A stretch of 64,000 bases of DNA, from the NCBI GenBank assembly GCA_905331475.1, contig CAJNYU010002801.1:80050-144049 (forward strand). Reading direction: 5' to 3'. Below, one piece after another: positions 24,654 to 43,030 of this stretch; position 1 is the first letter of the stretch, and each line of letters starts with the position of its first letter. The stretch is from Rotaria socialis (taxonomy: Eukaryota > Rotifera > Eurotatoria > Philodinida > Philodinidae). Under the pieces are notes generated by a model. That model searched no databases. It was given only the letters and a program-made list of their open reading frames with translations, and had not been told where the DNA came from. Position numbers and translations under genes: made by a program.

Positions 24654-27457
24654 GTGAATATAGCTTCAATTTTTTTCAACTACAGAAATCATCCTTTCGT
24701 TTATTAAGGTTCTTTAACGTAAGACTAAATTTGTATTCAACTTTTCTAGTGTTACTACAGCTAGATAGTGACAAATGACACATGTTAACGCTAATTTACA
24801 CATTCTCTGCACTACTATTGATACGAAGAATGTTTGCTAAGTATCACGCATGCCCGATCAATTGTAATTCGAGATTTTAAGTGTCAAGAAAATTGAACAT
24901 TTTTTAAAGCGAACACTCTCTTATACCATTTAGAATTACTGTTTAGTGTAGATAGCTTAGATCTTTCGGTTTGGTTCTACCATGCACCAATAAACCAATT
25001 CATATCAGCCACAAAAAAAATACTCACTAATACTATATTCTAAAACATATGTCACAGTTGACATGATAATTTCAGTTGAGATTGGAATGGTCGAAAAAAA
25101 TAATTAATCAAAAAAATATATTTTTCTTTTTTTTCTGCTCGTGATAACAGATTATAGAAAAACAGAATAGAGAAGAAATATTTCTCAGATAAATTCAATG
25201 TCCCCATAGTTTAAAAAATAGACTGAGTTGAATTATTTAAAAACTCATTGTAAAAAAATGCAAGGAATAATTCTCAATATAAAAATTTCTAAAGTCAGAT
25301 CTCAACAAAAATTCTATTAAAAAAATTATGAAAAAAACTATTCCAAACTCGCCTGCCGTATATATAATATCGACAATCCCAACTAGCTCTTCTACCAAAT
25401 GGGATTCTTAGAGTACAGATTTGGATTCCCTATTGCATATTTATCGAATAAATAAAAAACATCTGACGAATAAAAGATAGAACAAGAATAATTCCATTGT
25501 ATTTTACTTTACTCATATTAGAATTACTTTAAGTTCCTGTGTACGAATGAATGAAGCCGTTGTTTTGCAATTTGTTCAGTTCGAAAAGAGTGAATAGGAT
25601 GAAATTTTCATTGAAAGATTCACGATTTTGGCTTGTTTTTTCCTCGAAATGTATTTTTATTCATTTCAAAAGCAAATAGACGCAGCAAAAATATTTATCG
25701 TCATTCATGTTGTCTCAGTCAGGTATTCTTTCGATTTAGTGAGGATCACTGCATTTGATTGGAAGATAAAATATATAGTTATTGATGCATAAGATAAATT
25801 AAAATCAAAACGCAATGCTCATCCAGATTTCATTATTATAAATCGGTTTCGTAAAAAACAATTTGAATAATCTTTACTCATCCTATGAGAATTATAATCA
25901 GAACAACAATCTTATTCATAATCAGTCAATTTGAAAAGGGTTCTCTCAAGTTTCTTATTAAAATGTTCATCTGTTTTATTTATAGCATCGTACATGTCTT
26001 GATCCAACCGTTCGACAACAATATTCTTATTCTCAAAGCTCAGCGCTATCTGATGGAAGTAAGCTCTTTTGTTCGAACCCTTGAATAGATAGTCAATTAT
26101 CATTATCCATTTTGTATTAAAAAATAAAAATATGAATCCAAAATGAGAGAATATAACAAAAGAAACAATACCCTTGTTAATAGTGTTTTATTGTGTCATT
26201 GATGCAATGAACCGTAAGCAACCAACAGAAAGCACTCAATAAAAACAAAATATTCCTTCGCTTGACTAGCTTTCAAATATTCATTATTTATATTCAATTT
26301 TCCTCTAATCATAAATACCAAAATACGATACGATTAGTATGTTTTTTTGCTCGTAGTATTATATAGGAATTTCATGTTTTATTAGAAGATAACGAATAAA
26401 AAACATCAAATATTAATGCCTTGGCATTTAGTATAATATTATCATTTACCATGCGTTGATTCAATACATTTTGTAGACGTTGCTATTGGTCTTTAACTAT
26501 AAATCAACAAATATAACAACATGCATATCAGTGGTGATAGAAGAATAGCGATGCCTGTTGGAATCTACTATCAACTCTCTATGGGACAATCATTACCAAA
26601 CATATCTATTTCTGTGACATTGACAGTGCACCAAAATATAAATAATCCTATTTCTCTATTCAATTACATTCCATGAGCGTGGTTTTGTTGTCACCGAGGG
26701 CATCGAGATCGACAAGAATATCAATTTCGATACGCCATATGTCAGTAAACTATGTTGAAGTTATTTCAGTTTTTTCTATTTTTAACAGCAGAAAATGAGG
26801 CTACTAGTTGTTCTTATTATTGCATAGTAGATAATATGTGTTATTATGAATGCTATCCATTACGTTGTTTATCAAATTATTCTAGTCAAAGCCATCTGTT
26901 AAGAATATCGATGTCATTCAAATAGCTTTGTGCCATCTTGAGATTTTGAAAAATTGCAATTGATCCCCACGCGAACGGCCAATAAATCTCTACAAAATGA
27001 CACCATCACACTTCGCATGTATGAAAAGTACAATTTGTCTATTGCTGCGGAATAAAAACATATCTTTCAATGCTTGAGATAAAATCTATATATAGGCATA
27101 ATTAAATGCATCGAATGATTCACTTAATGTAATAGAATAAAAACATGATTTGAAAAAGTTGATTACTCTTTCTCGTGCATATTGTTTTCTCAGCTAGTCT
27201 CAGAATATTCAATATACTATATACATTAGAGAAAGAAAGAAAGAAAGAAAGAAAAAAAGAAAGAAAAAAGAGACAGTCAAGAAAGAAAATTATGTCGTTC
27301 TCATTTTCCTCTAAGATGAGAAGAACGAGAAAGACACTAACACCTACTTCATCATCACCATCGTCGGTCTATTTATTTTCTTCGTTGGTGCGTATGTGGT
27401 ATTGTTATTGACGATTTTATCATCACACTATAAAGTTATTTTTTCTTGAATAAACTC
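24654..27457. other. Long putative first intron of AHCYL, no other gene
   Basis: AT-rich, no supported coding exon. Holds a (GAAA)n tract near 27232-27268 just upstream of the main first exon. If exon b splices to 27801 this is intronic; otherwise it contains the promoter of the exon at 27458. Confidence 0.5.
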
Positions 27458-33658
<6,201 letters not shown>

Positions 33659-36600
33659 ATGGTGGACATACTTTATATTATTACGTTAGTTCCAACGGTA
33701 CTTCTATCATCGTTGAGATCGGATGATGATGCATTTGATAAAATAAATTATAAGTACACTGTTGCTTTACTCGTTCTTTTTGCGACGATAACAGCAACGA
33801 AACAATTTGACGATGATAGAATAGAATGTTGGAATCGAGCAAATTTTATAAAATCTTACATAGCGTATACAAATCAAATATGTTACATTTCGTCAACATA
33901 TTATGTTAATCGGAATAAGACAATACCTGACAACATACAAGACCGGTAAGTGAATTTTCATTAAATTCCTTCAATCGAGAAATAAAAAAATGATTCATTA
34001 TTATTATGACAAATTTACAGAATTGATGAAAGAATGATGCGTATTTATAGAAAGCTCTAGCATCAAATAAAAATCTATTGTCAATAATAAAATATTTTCA
34101 TCTGTTGATTGCTTTTTACAATAATGTAGAATGGCATCATGCATGTATATTTTTACACTCAATGTGTTATAAGATAATCATCTATATCATTGAGTAACGT
34201 TTAGAACTGTGTTGTTTTTCTTTTGGATTTGTTCTTCAACATGCATACGGTCCTATTTCTTATTCATTGTAAGACTTCAATTTAACGCTTGTCTTGCTTC
34301 CTTGCTATTGCAAGCATTAATGCGTAGAATTATCCGTTTTTATTATATTACTTACTAGAATAACAGTCACAATCGTTACGTATTTGTAATAAATCATGTA
34401 TTTTTAATCGACTTTTTTTATTGTGGTGTACCAATCAGTAGTACGCCGAAATGATCGCAAAAAATACCTTCTTCATATTTTACCTTCTTTTTTGTTCTTC
34501 ACCGAGAAGGACGTCCTAGCAAAAACGACATGAATCGGTTGGTAGAAGAATAACTTTAGAGACATGAAAGATCGTTGCTCTATACGCCTTAGTGATGCTT
34601 TATTTTCTCTTCTTCGCATCAAAAATCGTATTCCAAGAATTTCTCATTTTAAATTAATATAAGCTTCTTTCTTTTTGTGTCTCAGAAGGATTACATAACA
34701 ACAAATTGCCAGGCAGCTTATGCGGAAATAGATAGAATAAAAAAAATAATCAATTATTGGTACCAACAGCTATTTCGTGTTTCATATTGTCATCAGATGG
34801 TTATTTTACGAGCAGCTTTTTTTTTGTTAAAATTCGATGTAAATATGTAACAAACAAACAGTAGAAAATTATATTTGAATATTTATCTGTTAAATGATAT
34901 AATAAAATATGTATTGTCGTGCATGAGTTTTTTTAATTACTTAGTTTGACCTTGTCTTATCAAAGTACGTAATAATAATAATAATAAATTAAACTGATAG
35001 TTTATTATTCATGTAAAAAATACTGGCTAGCTATTTGTTAAAACAGAAAGAGTTTCACTACAAATTCCAACAAGGCAATACTCTGAAAAAAATAAAGGAG
35101 CTTTACAGAACCCTCCGAAAAGGTTCTGCAGATTTTCAAAATGCTCCAAATGTGTTCAAAGTCTCAAAAAAAGGATGAAAATTTTGACAGAACCTTTTGA
35201 AGGTTCTGCGTTTTACCCAAGTGCAGAACCATCTCTTACAGAACCTTTTTTTCGGTTCTTTACAGCAAAAAAAGGTTCCGTGAGAAAATACGAAACCTTG
35301 AAGGTTCTGTACAAAACGATTGGGTTCAGTACGGAACCATTAAGGTTACGCACCAATGGTTAATGGTTTCGTACAGAACCTTCAAGGTTTCGTATTTTCT
35401 CACGGAACCTTTTTTTGCTGTACAGAACCGAAAAAAAGGTTCTGTCAAAATTTTTATCCTTTTTTTGAGACTTTGAACACATTTGGAGCATTTTGAAAAT
35501 CTACAGAACCTTTTCGGAGGGTTCTGTAAGCCTCCTTTATTTTTTTCAGAGTACTCTGAAATGTTATTATTAAAAAAAATAACACTCGAGATGTGCGACG
35601 ATGTTGAAAAACTTGAACAGCGAACCGCTACCAACCGAATCAATTGTGCATACTTGAGTAGCATAAAAATCGATCGATTCTCAGGGCGTCTCTTTATATG
35701 TATTATGCGATTTTGACAGTATAAGCTCGTACTTGGCTTGCTTATCACTAAACTTTATCTGTTTCTTTCCATGGCATTATCCGACAATTTTACTGTCACC
35801 TTCTATCAGTAGAAAAGGACGTTCACATTCGATGTACGTTATATTCTTGTTTAATTTAGAGAATTTAAATAGAAGATGATTATGTTTTTATTTTGAGACG
35901 TTCACTTGCAGTTTTCATCAATTCAACATAGTATGCTATTGTCTATTGTGTAATGAAGCCTCTCAATTTGATGGTATAAACCCCGCTACAGAATAGAAGC
36001 CGGGGTGGTGTCTCTGTTGCGCAAGCTATAATTTTGTAACATAGCATGTCCTGATGCCAGTTTTTGCGTTATGTGATAGAGAAATGTTTATCCTTTCATT
36101 TTTCATCGGTTTTAGTTCATTTTGCATGAAGTAAGCCCAGCTTTTCAACCGAGAAATCTAGCCCACGGGGTAGGCTTCTATTCCGTGTAGGGGTTTAGTT
36201 TAATTAGAAGTTTTATGAGAGACATTAAAGAAAACCTTTTTAAAGTGATTAATTATGAGCCAATAAGCTTGTCTAAGCGCATGTTCAAAATTAATTAAAG
36301 AAGAAGAAAACGGCAGATTGTTTTAATATGAACATCTGAGGATTTATTATTGAATTGATTACATTGTTTTTGTGTTGATTTAGAATGGATCGTAGATTAA
36401 ATTATTATCAATGGACACCGTTTATTATTTTACTGATGGCATTATTTTTTTATATACCACGTTTAGTATGGCGTGCGTTAAGTGTTCGTTCAGGTATTGA
36501 TCTTCTCGATTTGGTTGAAGCAGCTGATGACATAAGATCAGTTAAACAATTCGATGGGCATGGTCCATTAGTCCAACATATTGTTGATACAATTGATATG

Positions 36601-38211
36601 TATGTTGATGATGCACGTCGACAAATCGATGCTGAAAAACGACAAACAGCATTATTCAGGAAACTCTTTCAATTAGTTTGCTGTATGACTGGAAAATTTC
36701 TAGGCAATTATTTTATTACACTTTATATATTTGGAAAGTAAGCGAACGTGTTTTGTTTTTGTCTATCTTTTCAAGAAATAATTGTTCTGTTTTTATTTTC
36801 CAAAAAAGGCTGTATTATATTTGCAATGTTATTTTACAAATATGTTTATTGAATATATTTCTGGGAACGAATTTTTTAAAATTCGGCTTTGAACGTGTTA
36901 AATTATTTCGTTACGGACTCAATCAGCCAGAATCAAAATATTTTCCTCGAGAAACATTCTGTGATTTTTATGTACGCGAACCATTACGCGGTGGAGAACC
37001 ATTACAAAGAATTACTGTCCAATGCGTACTAACTGTTAATCTTTTCAATCAGGTAAAGTTACTGCTACATGTCTTATTTATTGATTCGGTTTAAATCTAA
37101 AAGTCTTGTCAAAACATAACTCTTTCATACTTATGAGATTAAAACATAGAGCTTTTAGAACAGAAGAAGTTGCCATTAAGATCGTACTGTTTATGATACT
37201 GTTTTAATAAAAAACAGCTTCTATGTTAAGATGCCGATAAGAAATATTCGCCAATGTTAAAAATCGCAGTTCTGCGATAGTTTTCATTGACCCGATGGTA
37301 TGCGTAAATTTGATTCATTGCCTAAGCCAACATATCTTCAGCTGATTAAAGTGTATTAGTAGATAGAGATAGAGATCTTCGGAAGTCTTCAAATGATTTA
37401 TATTCTTAAAGTCTCTTGAGTCATTATACCATATTACAATTCTCTGTTGTGCATTGTCATCAAATAAAATATTTTTCAAAAAATAAAATGTATCAGTAAA
37501 ATGCAACAACCTGTAAAGAGTGCACATATTTACTCTCATAGTTCGGTATGCCTTATCAATCCTTTTGTTGACAAAAGGAAATTCCACAATCGTTATGTAA
37601 ATATTTGTTTGTTGTTTTAGCAAATCTTCACTTTACTTTGGATTTGGTTCGTTGTTCTATTTTTTCTCAATATTTATTCTCTATGCTCGTGGATTGGACG
37701 TCTTGCTATATATAAAAATCGACATAATTTTATACAATCGCGTCTTACGCGTATATCACGCCTTGAAATTCCACGTTTTCGCATCGACTTTAAACATGCT
37801 ACACGCGAAAAAGGTGATTATGTACATGAAGCACTTATACGAGCGTTCATAACGGAATATTTAGAACAAGACGGATACTTTTTCATACGCATGCTAACAG
37901 TTAACGTCTCTGATTTTATCGTACAAGAAATCCTTGAAAAATTGTGGGCTCACTATGTAATGCGATATGGTGAAAGAGATGCTACTATTGCTGAGTTATC
38001 TTATTGTAGCACTCGATCAGAAGAATCAACTTCGGCAGTTACTTCAACGAATTATCGTATGCAACGTATAGCTGATGAATTTAGAGGCGCAAGTGATGCT
38101 AAGCGAAAATATTTAAAGCAGCTTTCTGAAGTTGGAGCATTTTTACCAGAACCAATGACGACAAATGAGGCAATCTCAAGCTCAAATCAACAGAAGAAAC
38201 AACAAGTTTAG
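33659..38211 (+). CDS. Innexin (gap-junction channel subunit)
   Basis: Four exons (33659-33945, 36384-36737, 36809-37052, 37621-38211) join in frame to 491 residues. Four transmembrane segments are visible: YTVALLVLFATITATKQF, then WTPFIILLMALFFYIPRLVW after the signature YYQWTPF, then ICNVILQICLLNIFLG, and LLWIWFVVLFFLNIYSLCSW. Each extracellular loop has its cysteine pair: ECWNRANF...NQICY in loop 1, and FCDFYVRE...ITVQCVLTVNLFN in loop 2. The C-terminal DGYFFIRML matches the conserved innexin DGxFxxRM region. Innexins form gap junctions and hemichannels in protostomes. The first intron (33946-36383, 2.4 kb) is far longer than the others and holds two palindromic elements and a candidate early terminal exon. 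Two poly(A) signals follow the stop. Confidence 0.92.
34021..34060 (+). other. Candidate alternative terminal exon of the innexin
   Basis: After a 75-nt intron with consensus ends (GTAAGT...TTTACAG) exon 1 can continue in phase as R-IDERMMRIYRKL and stop at TAG 34058-34060; AATAAA follows at 34066-34071. The product would be about 108 residues, keeping TM1 and the first extracellular loop only. Intron size, phase and poly(A) signal all fit, but chance cannot be excluded. Confidence 0.35.
35081..35551. mobile_element. Fold-back element, 471 bp, built of iterated GGTTCTGT motifs
   Basis: Ends CTCTGAAAAAAATAAAG and its reverse complement, flanked by TA (35079-35080 and 35552-35553). Almost the whole length folds on itself: the left arm is mirrored by the right arm, with the centre near 35350. 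Both arms contain many copies of ACAGAACC/GGTTCTGT, often arranged as CAGAACCTT-nn-AAGGTTCTG, so the arms are themselves internally palindromic. No protein is encoded. It lies in innexin intron 1. TA target sites suggest a Tc1/mariner-type mobiliser. Confidence 0.8.
35979..36195. mobile_element. Small palindromic-ended element, 217 bp, TA-flanked
   Basis: Inverted ends of about 25 bp: AACCCCGCTACAGAATAGAA on the left, and on the right, in reverse complement, AACCCCTACACGGAATAGAA, both followed by GCC. TA flanks at 35977-35978 and 36196-36197. It is a miniature element with no coding capacity, also in innexin intron 1, about 430 bp from the larger fold-back element. Confidence 0.65.
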
Positions 38212-38258
38212 TCTTTTGTTTTCTTGCTTTTGAGAGACAAAGTAATATGTAATTATTG

Positions 38259-38277
38259 AATAAATTTACAAAATAAA
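38259..38277 (+). terminator. Tandem poly(A) signals of the innexin gene
   Basis: AATAAA at 38259-38264 and again at 38272-38277, about 48-66 nt beyond the innexin stop codon. Confidence 0.55.
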
Positions 38278-39990
38278 ACTTGAAAATTTCAACAAATACC
38301 TAAGCTCTCTTAGTTTCCAATCTTTGCATTCGCGGACACATCATTAGAAACGAGGCCGACTTCGTCTTCAAGATTTAAATAAAATGTGAGATTATGAAAA
38401 ACTCGACAAAATTAAAGTCGTAGACAAGAGGAAATATGGACAGTCACTATGAACGAACGCTTCGAATAAATGCATACAGTTATACATTTCAGACACTAGA
38501 GATGAGAATTTGAAGTATGATTCATTGTCTCTAGTGCTTGAACCACGATTATATGTTGTTTGTAAAAACCAATGTATTATAAGTTATCTTCAGAATTTTC
38601 ATACGCATCCGAAGAATCTAACTGTTGTAGATTACGCAAGTGTCGATAGTCTGTAAGCGACGCGTTTCAATGACGAATGTATAAAGCTTGACAGCAATAT
38701 CCTGATTTTCTCAAAAAGTCTGACTTAGGACTAAATAGTCTGAACTTATTCACGGTTCCTAGTTCCTGTCGTGACTAAGACATTGATGGATGTCATGGTA
38801 TCTATAATAGATTTAGACATATGAGCAAATGGTCAATACTGGGTGGACTTTCTGAGAAGCACATTAGTCTTGAACGTCTTCGATAGGGGTTTTGTCGAAC
38901 ATATTGCAACAAAACAAGGTGAATTCACGCCTGGACTACTCTACAGTCCATTAACATTCTTTGTTCGTCTAGTTCAGGACGTTCATGTTATTAGTTAAAT
39001 CTAGTCTATTCGAAATATATACACTGAAATGGATTCGTTGATGCTATATAACAACTGCCACGGCAGCCTTAACCATGATCAACAAGAAAGTGTTACAGTG
39101 AAAAGAAATGATTAAATAAAACTCAACAATTCTACTCTGAGTGATTCATCGAATTGGAAGAATTTTATTTATTGTTGCATTATTACCACTCAATAGCTCA
39201 GCATCATTGAAGAAAACTCAATTATAACTTTCACATATATATGATACCAACAATCAGCGAATCTAAAGCTCTATACGAGTATTTTTCAACCATTTGAATT
39301 CTCCATTGTAACTGCAATTCATCAGAAGAATTAATAGTAGAATGGATGTCGGTGGGATATTCGCTTTTTCTATAGACTGTAAAGTAATGAAGAAAAATTT
39401 CATGCGGAGCACATTCCTTTTCACTCGAATGAAATTAGTGCTTCGCGTTTACCTATTTCATTTCAAAAATATTTTATGAATTGAAAGAAGTCTCCGCCTT
39501 GACATTGTGTAAAATGCAAGATCATGCAATAGCGGCACCTTTCACTAAAATGATTGCGAAGCTTAAAGATAGTGTTACATTTCAAACTTTCACTTGTTTT
39601 GTAACTTAGGTATCTTGTAAAATTGAAACATGTAATATTAATATTAAAAAATTTTCCTCTAAATATTCTAATACACCCTTTCTGTATTATACCGAAATCA
39701 CACCATCGGCAAGCAACGATGAAAATGATGATGAACTACAATTAATATTTTAATTCAAATTGAGTCATAATCGCATTGTTTTTCTTTGAGTTTGTAAAAT
39801 TAGAATGAAGAATTATTGAATTAATATCCATATGACGTACTATCATCCTCATGAAGAACAACAAATACTTGCTTTGTGTTGTTTCGATCTTAGCTGATTA
39901 AAAAGATTGGACAATGAAATCTCTCGGAATTCAATTTCAATATTATTTATTGTTATTTTTCAGTCATTCGACTGTTGAATCCTAATATGT
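38278..39990. other. Intergenic stretch, nothing recognised
   Basis: AT-rich sequence downstream of the innexin. No coding exon, structured RNA or clear transposon end was found by reading. Confidence 0.5.
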
Positions 39991-40582
39991 CATTTGCAAC
40001 AAAGAGATATCAGTGTCCTTCTTGGATACGGTAATATATCTTTTGCAAATGAAATTCGATATGGAGCTGACTCGAGTCATTCCTATGTGACTGTTGGGCA
40101 TTTCAACAACGATAGACAATTGAATATCGCTGTCTCTAATTATGCCAGCAAGCATGTCAGTATCCTATTTGGATATGGTAATGGATCTTTCGCAGATCAA
40201 ATTAAGTATTCAATTGTGGTGGGGGCATCTTTTGTGATTGCTACTGACTTCAATAAAGATATTCGACTGGATATTATTGTCTTTGATAATAGTAAAAGTA
40301 GTGGGGATGCAATTTTTGGATATGGCTATGGCTCATTTAAAAATCCAATCGATTTTTTTCACTGATCGATCTCCAAAATCCATAGTTATCGGTGATTTTA
40401 ACAAGGATGGCTTCCTGCATATGACTGTCACTGGCATCTTGGGTAATTACCTTGTTGTCCTTCTTGAATACGTGAATATACAGTTTTTGAAACAATCCCC
40501 GCTCATATCTGTTGATGGATCACAGCCACGATCGTTTGTCATGAGTGATTTTAATAACAATTTTCCATCGATTTCGCGGTGA
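39991..40582 (+). pseudogene. FG-GAP/VCBS-repeat protein fragment
   Basis: Successive repeats of the FG-GAP type can be read: VLLGYGNISFANEIRY...VTVGHFNNDRQLNIAVSN, then ILFGYGNGSFADQIKY...IATDFNKDIRLDIIVFDN, then IFGYGYGSFKNPI. The D-x-N-x-D-like calcium loops (DFNKD) are visible. The frame is lost near 40361 and the repeat series continues in another frame (SIVIGDFNKDGFLHMTV...SFVMSDFNNN). There is no start exon or signal peptide, so this is a broken fragment. FG-GAP/VCBS proteins form large families in bdelloids, many thought to be of bacterial origin. Confidence 0.75.
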
Positions 40583-41667
40583 TAAATGATGGTACTGACA
40601 GTTTATCTATTCTCTTACGGACTTGTTAATGTTAAAATTCTAAATTTATTTTGTCTTCATAACCTAATTTATACTATCATATAAAATATAATTATTGTTT
40701 AAATGTTCAAATATTTGTCTGAGAACACAATTTTCGATTATAAAAATATGACGTCTGATAAAATTGCTGAAAAACTAAAAGTTTTCATACAGCTCAATAA
40801 TCTTCTATTCATATCTTCTTCTTCTTGATAGATCACACGAAATATTCTATGGTTCTCATTAATTATTGAAATAGAATATATTTGCGTATCCAATTTAAAA
40901 TGATTCAGTAAATTGAAGTAGTGAGGACTAGATCTGAACGATCGCAAAAGAAATCTGCAATTTTTTAATTCACGAACTATTGTAGAAAAAAGTACTTTGA
41001 TACCCTTGAACTGCATTATTGCTTGCTAGATCATGAGTCTCTTATAAAATAATAAAGCCAATTTCGTTAGCTACATTTTCTCGGATGCTTCATCTTGTAG
41101 ATCGTTGGACATATATGAGAAAATTCGATGAATCTGACACAGAATTGCCGTTGAATATATGACTATGAATAGGTACTTTTTTCCTTGATCCCTCTATCTT
41201 CTGTTCAGTAGTAAAGATATTTAATTATATGAGTGTTTGTCTGTGGAACCCTTCCTAAAATTCATACCTCCATCCTTAAATATTCGTAAAACATTGTATG
41301 AATTCAATTGAATGATATATAAAACGTTGTGATCATTGCACTATACTATTATGAACTACATTTTAATGATGACAATAGAGCATCTTGGCAACAAAATTTA
41401 TCTAGTTGTGTTGATGAGCTAATTTCAAGTGTTCGTTGAATTTACAAAATAAATTCTTCAGTATCATTGTGATGTCATAAGACTTCAGATAGTTAAAAAC
41501 TATATTCTTTGAAGAGTCAGATAGGTCAACTTTTAAGTATTTCACAAAAAACAGAGTTATTTTTAATTGATTTTATTTATTTGCTGAAAAATGTTTACGA
41601 TACAAAGTGTCAACTATTTTCGTCTTTAACAGAAAATGTTCTTTCTCATGTTCTTCTTTTTCAACAG
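40583..41667. other. Intergenic stretch, nothing recognised
   Basis: AT-rich with no supported feature on either strand, downstream of the minus-strand GPCR. Confidence 0.45.
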
Positions 41668-42654
41668 TCAATTTTGTGGGATGGATTCTACCGTATTTGT
41701 CTGGTGTGCCGCGACATGTGTCGTGTGTAAAACCTTTGGATAAACTGTTTGTGTTGTTCGACGCCAACATGGAAAAATATTCTTAATTCGCCATGAACTT
41801 TCGATTACAGAAACAAGATAAACAAACGGAAGAAGAAATACAACATAATACGCAACAAATTGTGTATACTCTTGAAAATGAGCACTGAATATGTTGGAAC
41901 TACAGCATAGCTGTGCCAACTCAATAAAAGCAACCGGTATATAAAGCACACAATAGAGAGAAGAAATTGACAATAATTGAATTGCCATCTTGCGATGCTT
42001 TCGCCACTGAAATGTTTTACGAATGTGACGACTTTTAATTACAACCCGTACCAGAAGACTAATGCTACAGATCACAATAGTTATAGCTGGTATTATATCG
42101 TGTGCAATAGTATCAAATGTGCCAATAACTTTGTTATTGTGAAAACAGAGCGGATGGCCACATATTTCTTCTGTATAATCATACGTATTTTTACATGGTG
42201 GAGTTATGATGGCAAAGAAATGAAACAATAAGATATATGATACAAGCATTGTCAAAGGAAGATAATGCATAAGAAAACGTCGTTTGGGTGTAGAATACCA
42301 ACGATCATGAAAAATAAGTAAATGCCGTTCAATTGATGCCCAAGCAACAATCACTGTTGCAATAGTATACAGTGTTTCATCGATAAAGGTCCATATGAGA
42401 CATAAACTTTCTTTAGGAGGCGAGACAACCGCCAATCGATAGTAATTGAGAAATAAGGAGATATCTATAAACTCATAGATCAAATTGTTGAATAGAAGAA
42501 TAACAACAACATGATTATTAATAGCATGCCGTCGAGTCCGATTAGAAAGTATGTGATAAAGGATAGCAATTGAACAGCCAATGGATGGAATGTCAGCGAT
42601 TAGAAATAGCCAAAATCGAACGGTATTAGATATTGCAGAATCTGCGTATTCCAT
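41668..42654 (-). CDS. Single-exon rhodopsin-like GPCR
   Basis: An uninterrupted 328-residue frame with seven hydrophobic segments: TM1 FWLFLIADIPSIGCSIAILY, TM2 VVVILLFNNLIYEFIDISLF, TM3 ending IVAWASIERH (ERH in place of DRY), TM4 YLPLTMLVSYILLFHFF, TM5 IIPAITIVICSISLLVRVV, TM6 AIQLLSISSLYCVLYIPVAF, TM7 FVAYYVVFLLPFVYLVSVI. Cysteines in the TM3 start (SLCLIW) and second extracellular loop (EICGHPLC) can form the usual disulphide. The basic third loop is RKTFQWRKHRKM. TM7 has no NPxxY. The lack of introns contrasts with the receptor at 5636-7450. A decayed paralogue lies at 49389-50306. Ligand unknown. Confidence 0.85.
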   Translation of the reverse strand: MEYADSAISNTVRFWLFLIADIPSIGCSIAILYHILSNRTRRHAINNHVVVILLFNNLIYEFIDISLFLNYYRLAVVSPPKESLCLIWTFIDETLYTIATVIVAWASIERHLLIFHDRWYSTPKRRFLMHYLPLTMLVSYILLFHFFAIITPPCKNTYDYTEEICGHPLCFHNNKVIGTFDTIAHDIIPAITIVICSISLLVRVVIKSRHIRKTFQWRKHRKMAIQLLSISSLYCVLYIPVAFIELAQLCCSSNIFSAHFQEYTQFVAYYVVFLLPFVYLVSVIESSWRIKNIFPCWRRTTQTVYPKVLHTTHVAAHQTNTVESIPQN

Positions 42655-43030
42655 TATCGAGCGACACCCGTCTTAGCTTTCGATCGTAGAAGAACTATGT
42701 AAATGAACAAGTACATAATATGCTACATTAAATATCTTTTCTAAGTACCCACGTAAAAAAAGAAAAAATCTTTACGGTACTGAAGTCACGCATTTTCTTT
42801 CATTTAGACAGATATTCTAATCAGGTAGAAAAGAAAGAGGCGTTTTTTCGAATCATAAAGCCATAGACAAGTGTAATGAATAGGAATCTTCCCAATGCAA
42901 TACTGAATCGACACATTATTCAATGCTGATTAACACATTTGTCATGGGCAAATAATAGATAAAATTATATGAACGAACGACTGCGTGTGGATGCACGAAT
43001 TCCTAGAGTACAGTCCGCAAGATAGTTTTT
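42655..43030. other. Upstream region of the minus-strand GPCR
   Basis: No coding feature seen. It presumably contains the promoter of the receptor at 42654. Confidence 0.4.

Noticed and set aside
27175-27411. Lysine-rich frame with repeated KKERKKE
   Set aside because: Produced by the (GAAA)n microsatellite upstream of AHCYL exon 1.
35326-35748. Minus-strand open frame of 140 codons
   Set aside because: It lies within and beside the fold-back element, and part of it repeats the reading on the other strand; it is an artefact of the palindrome.
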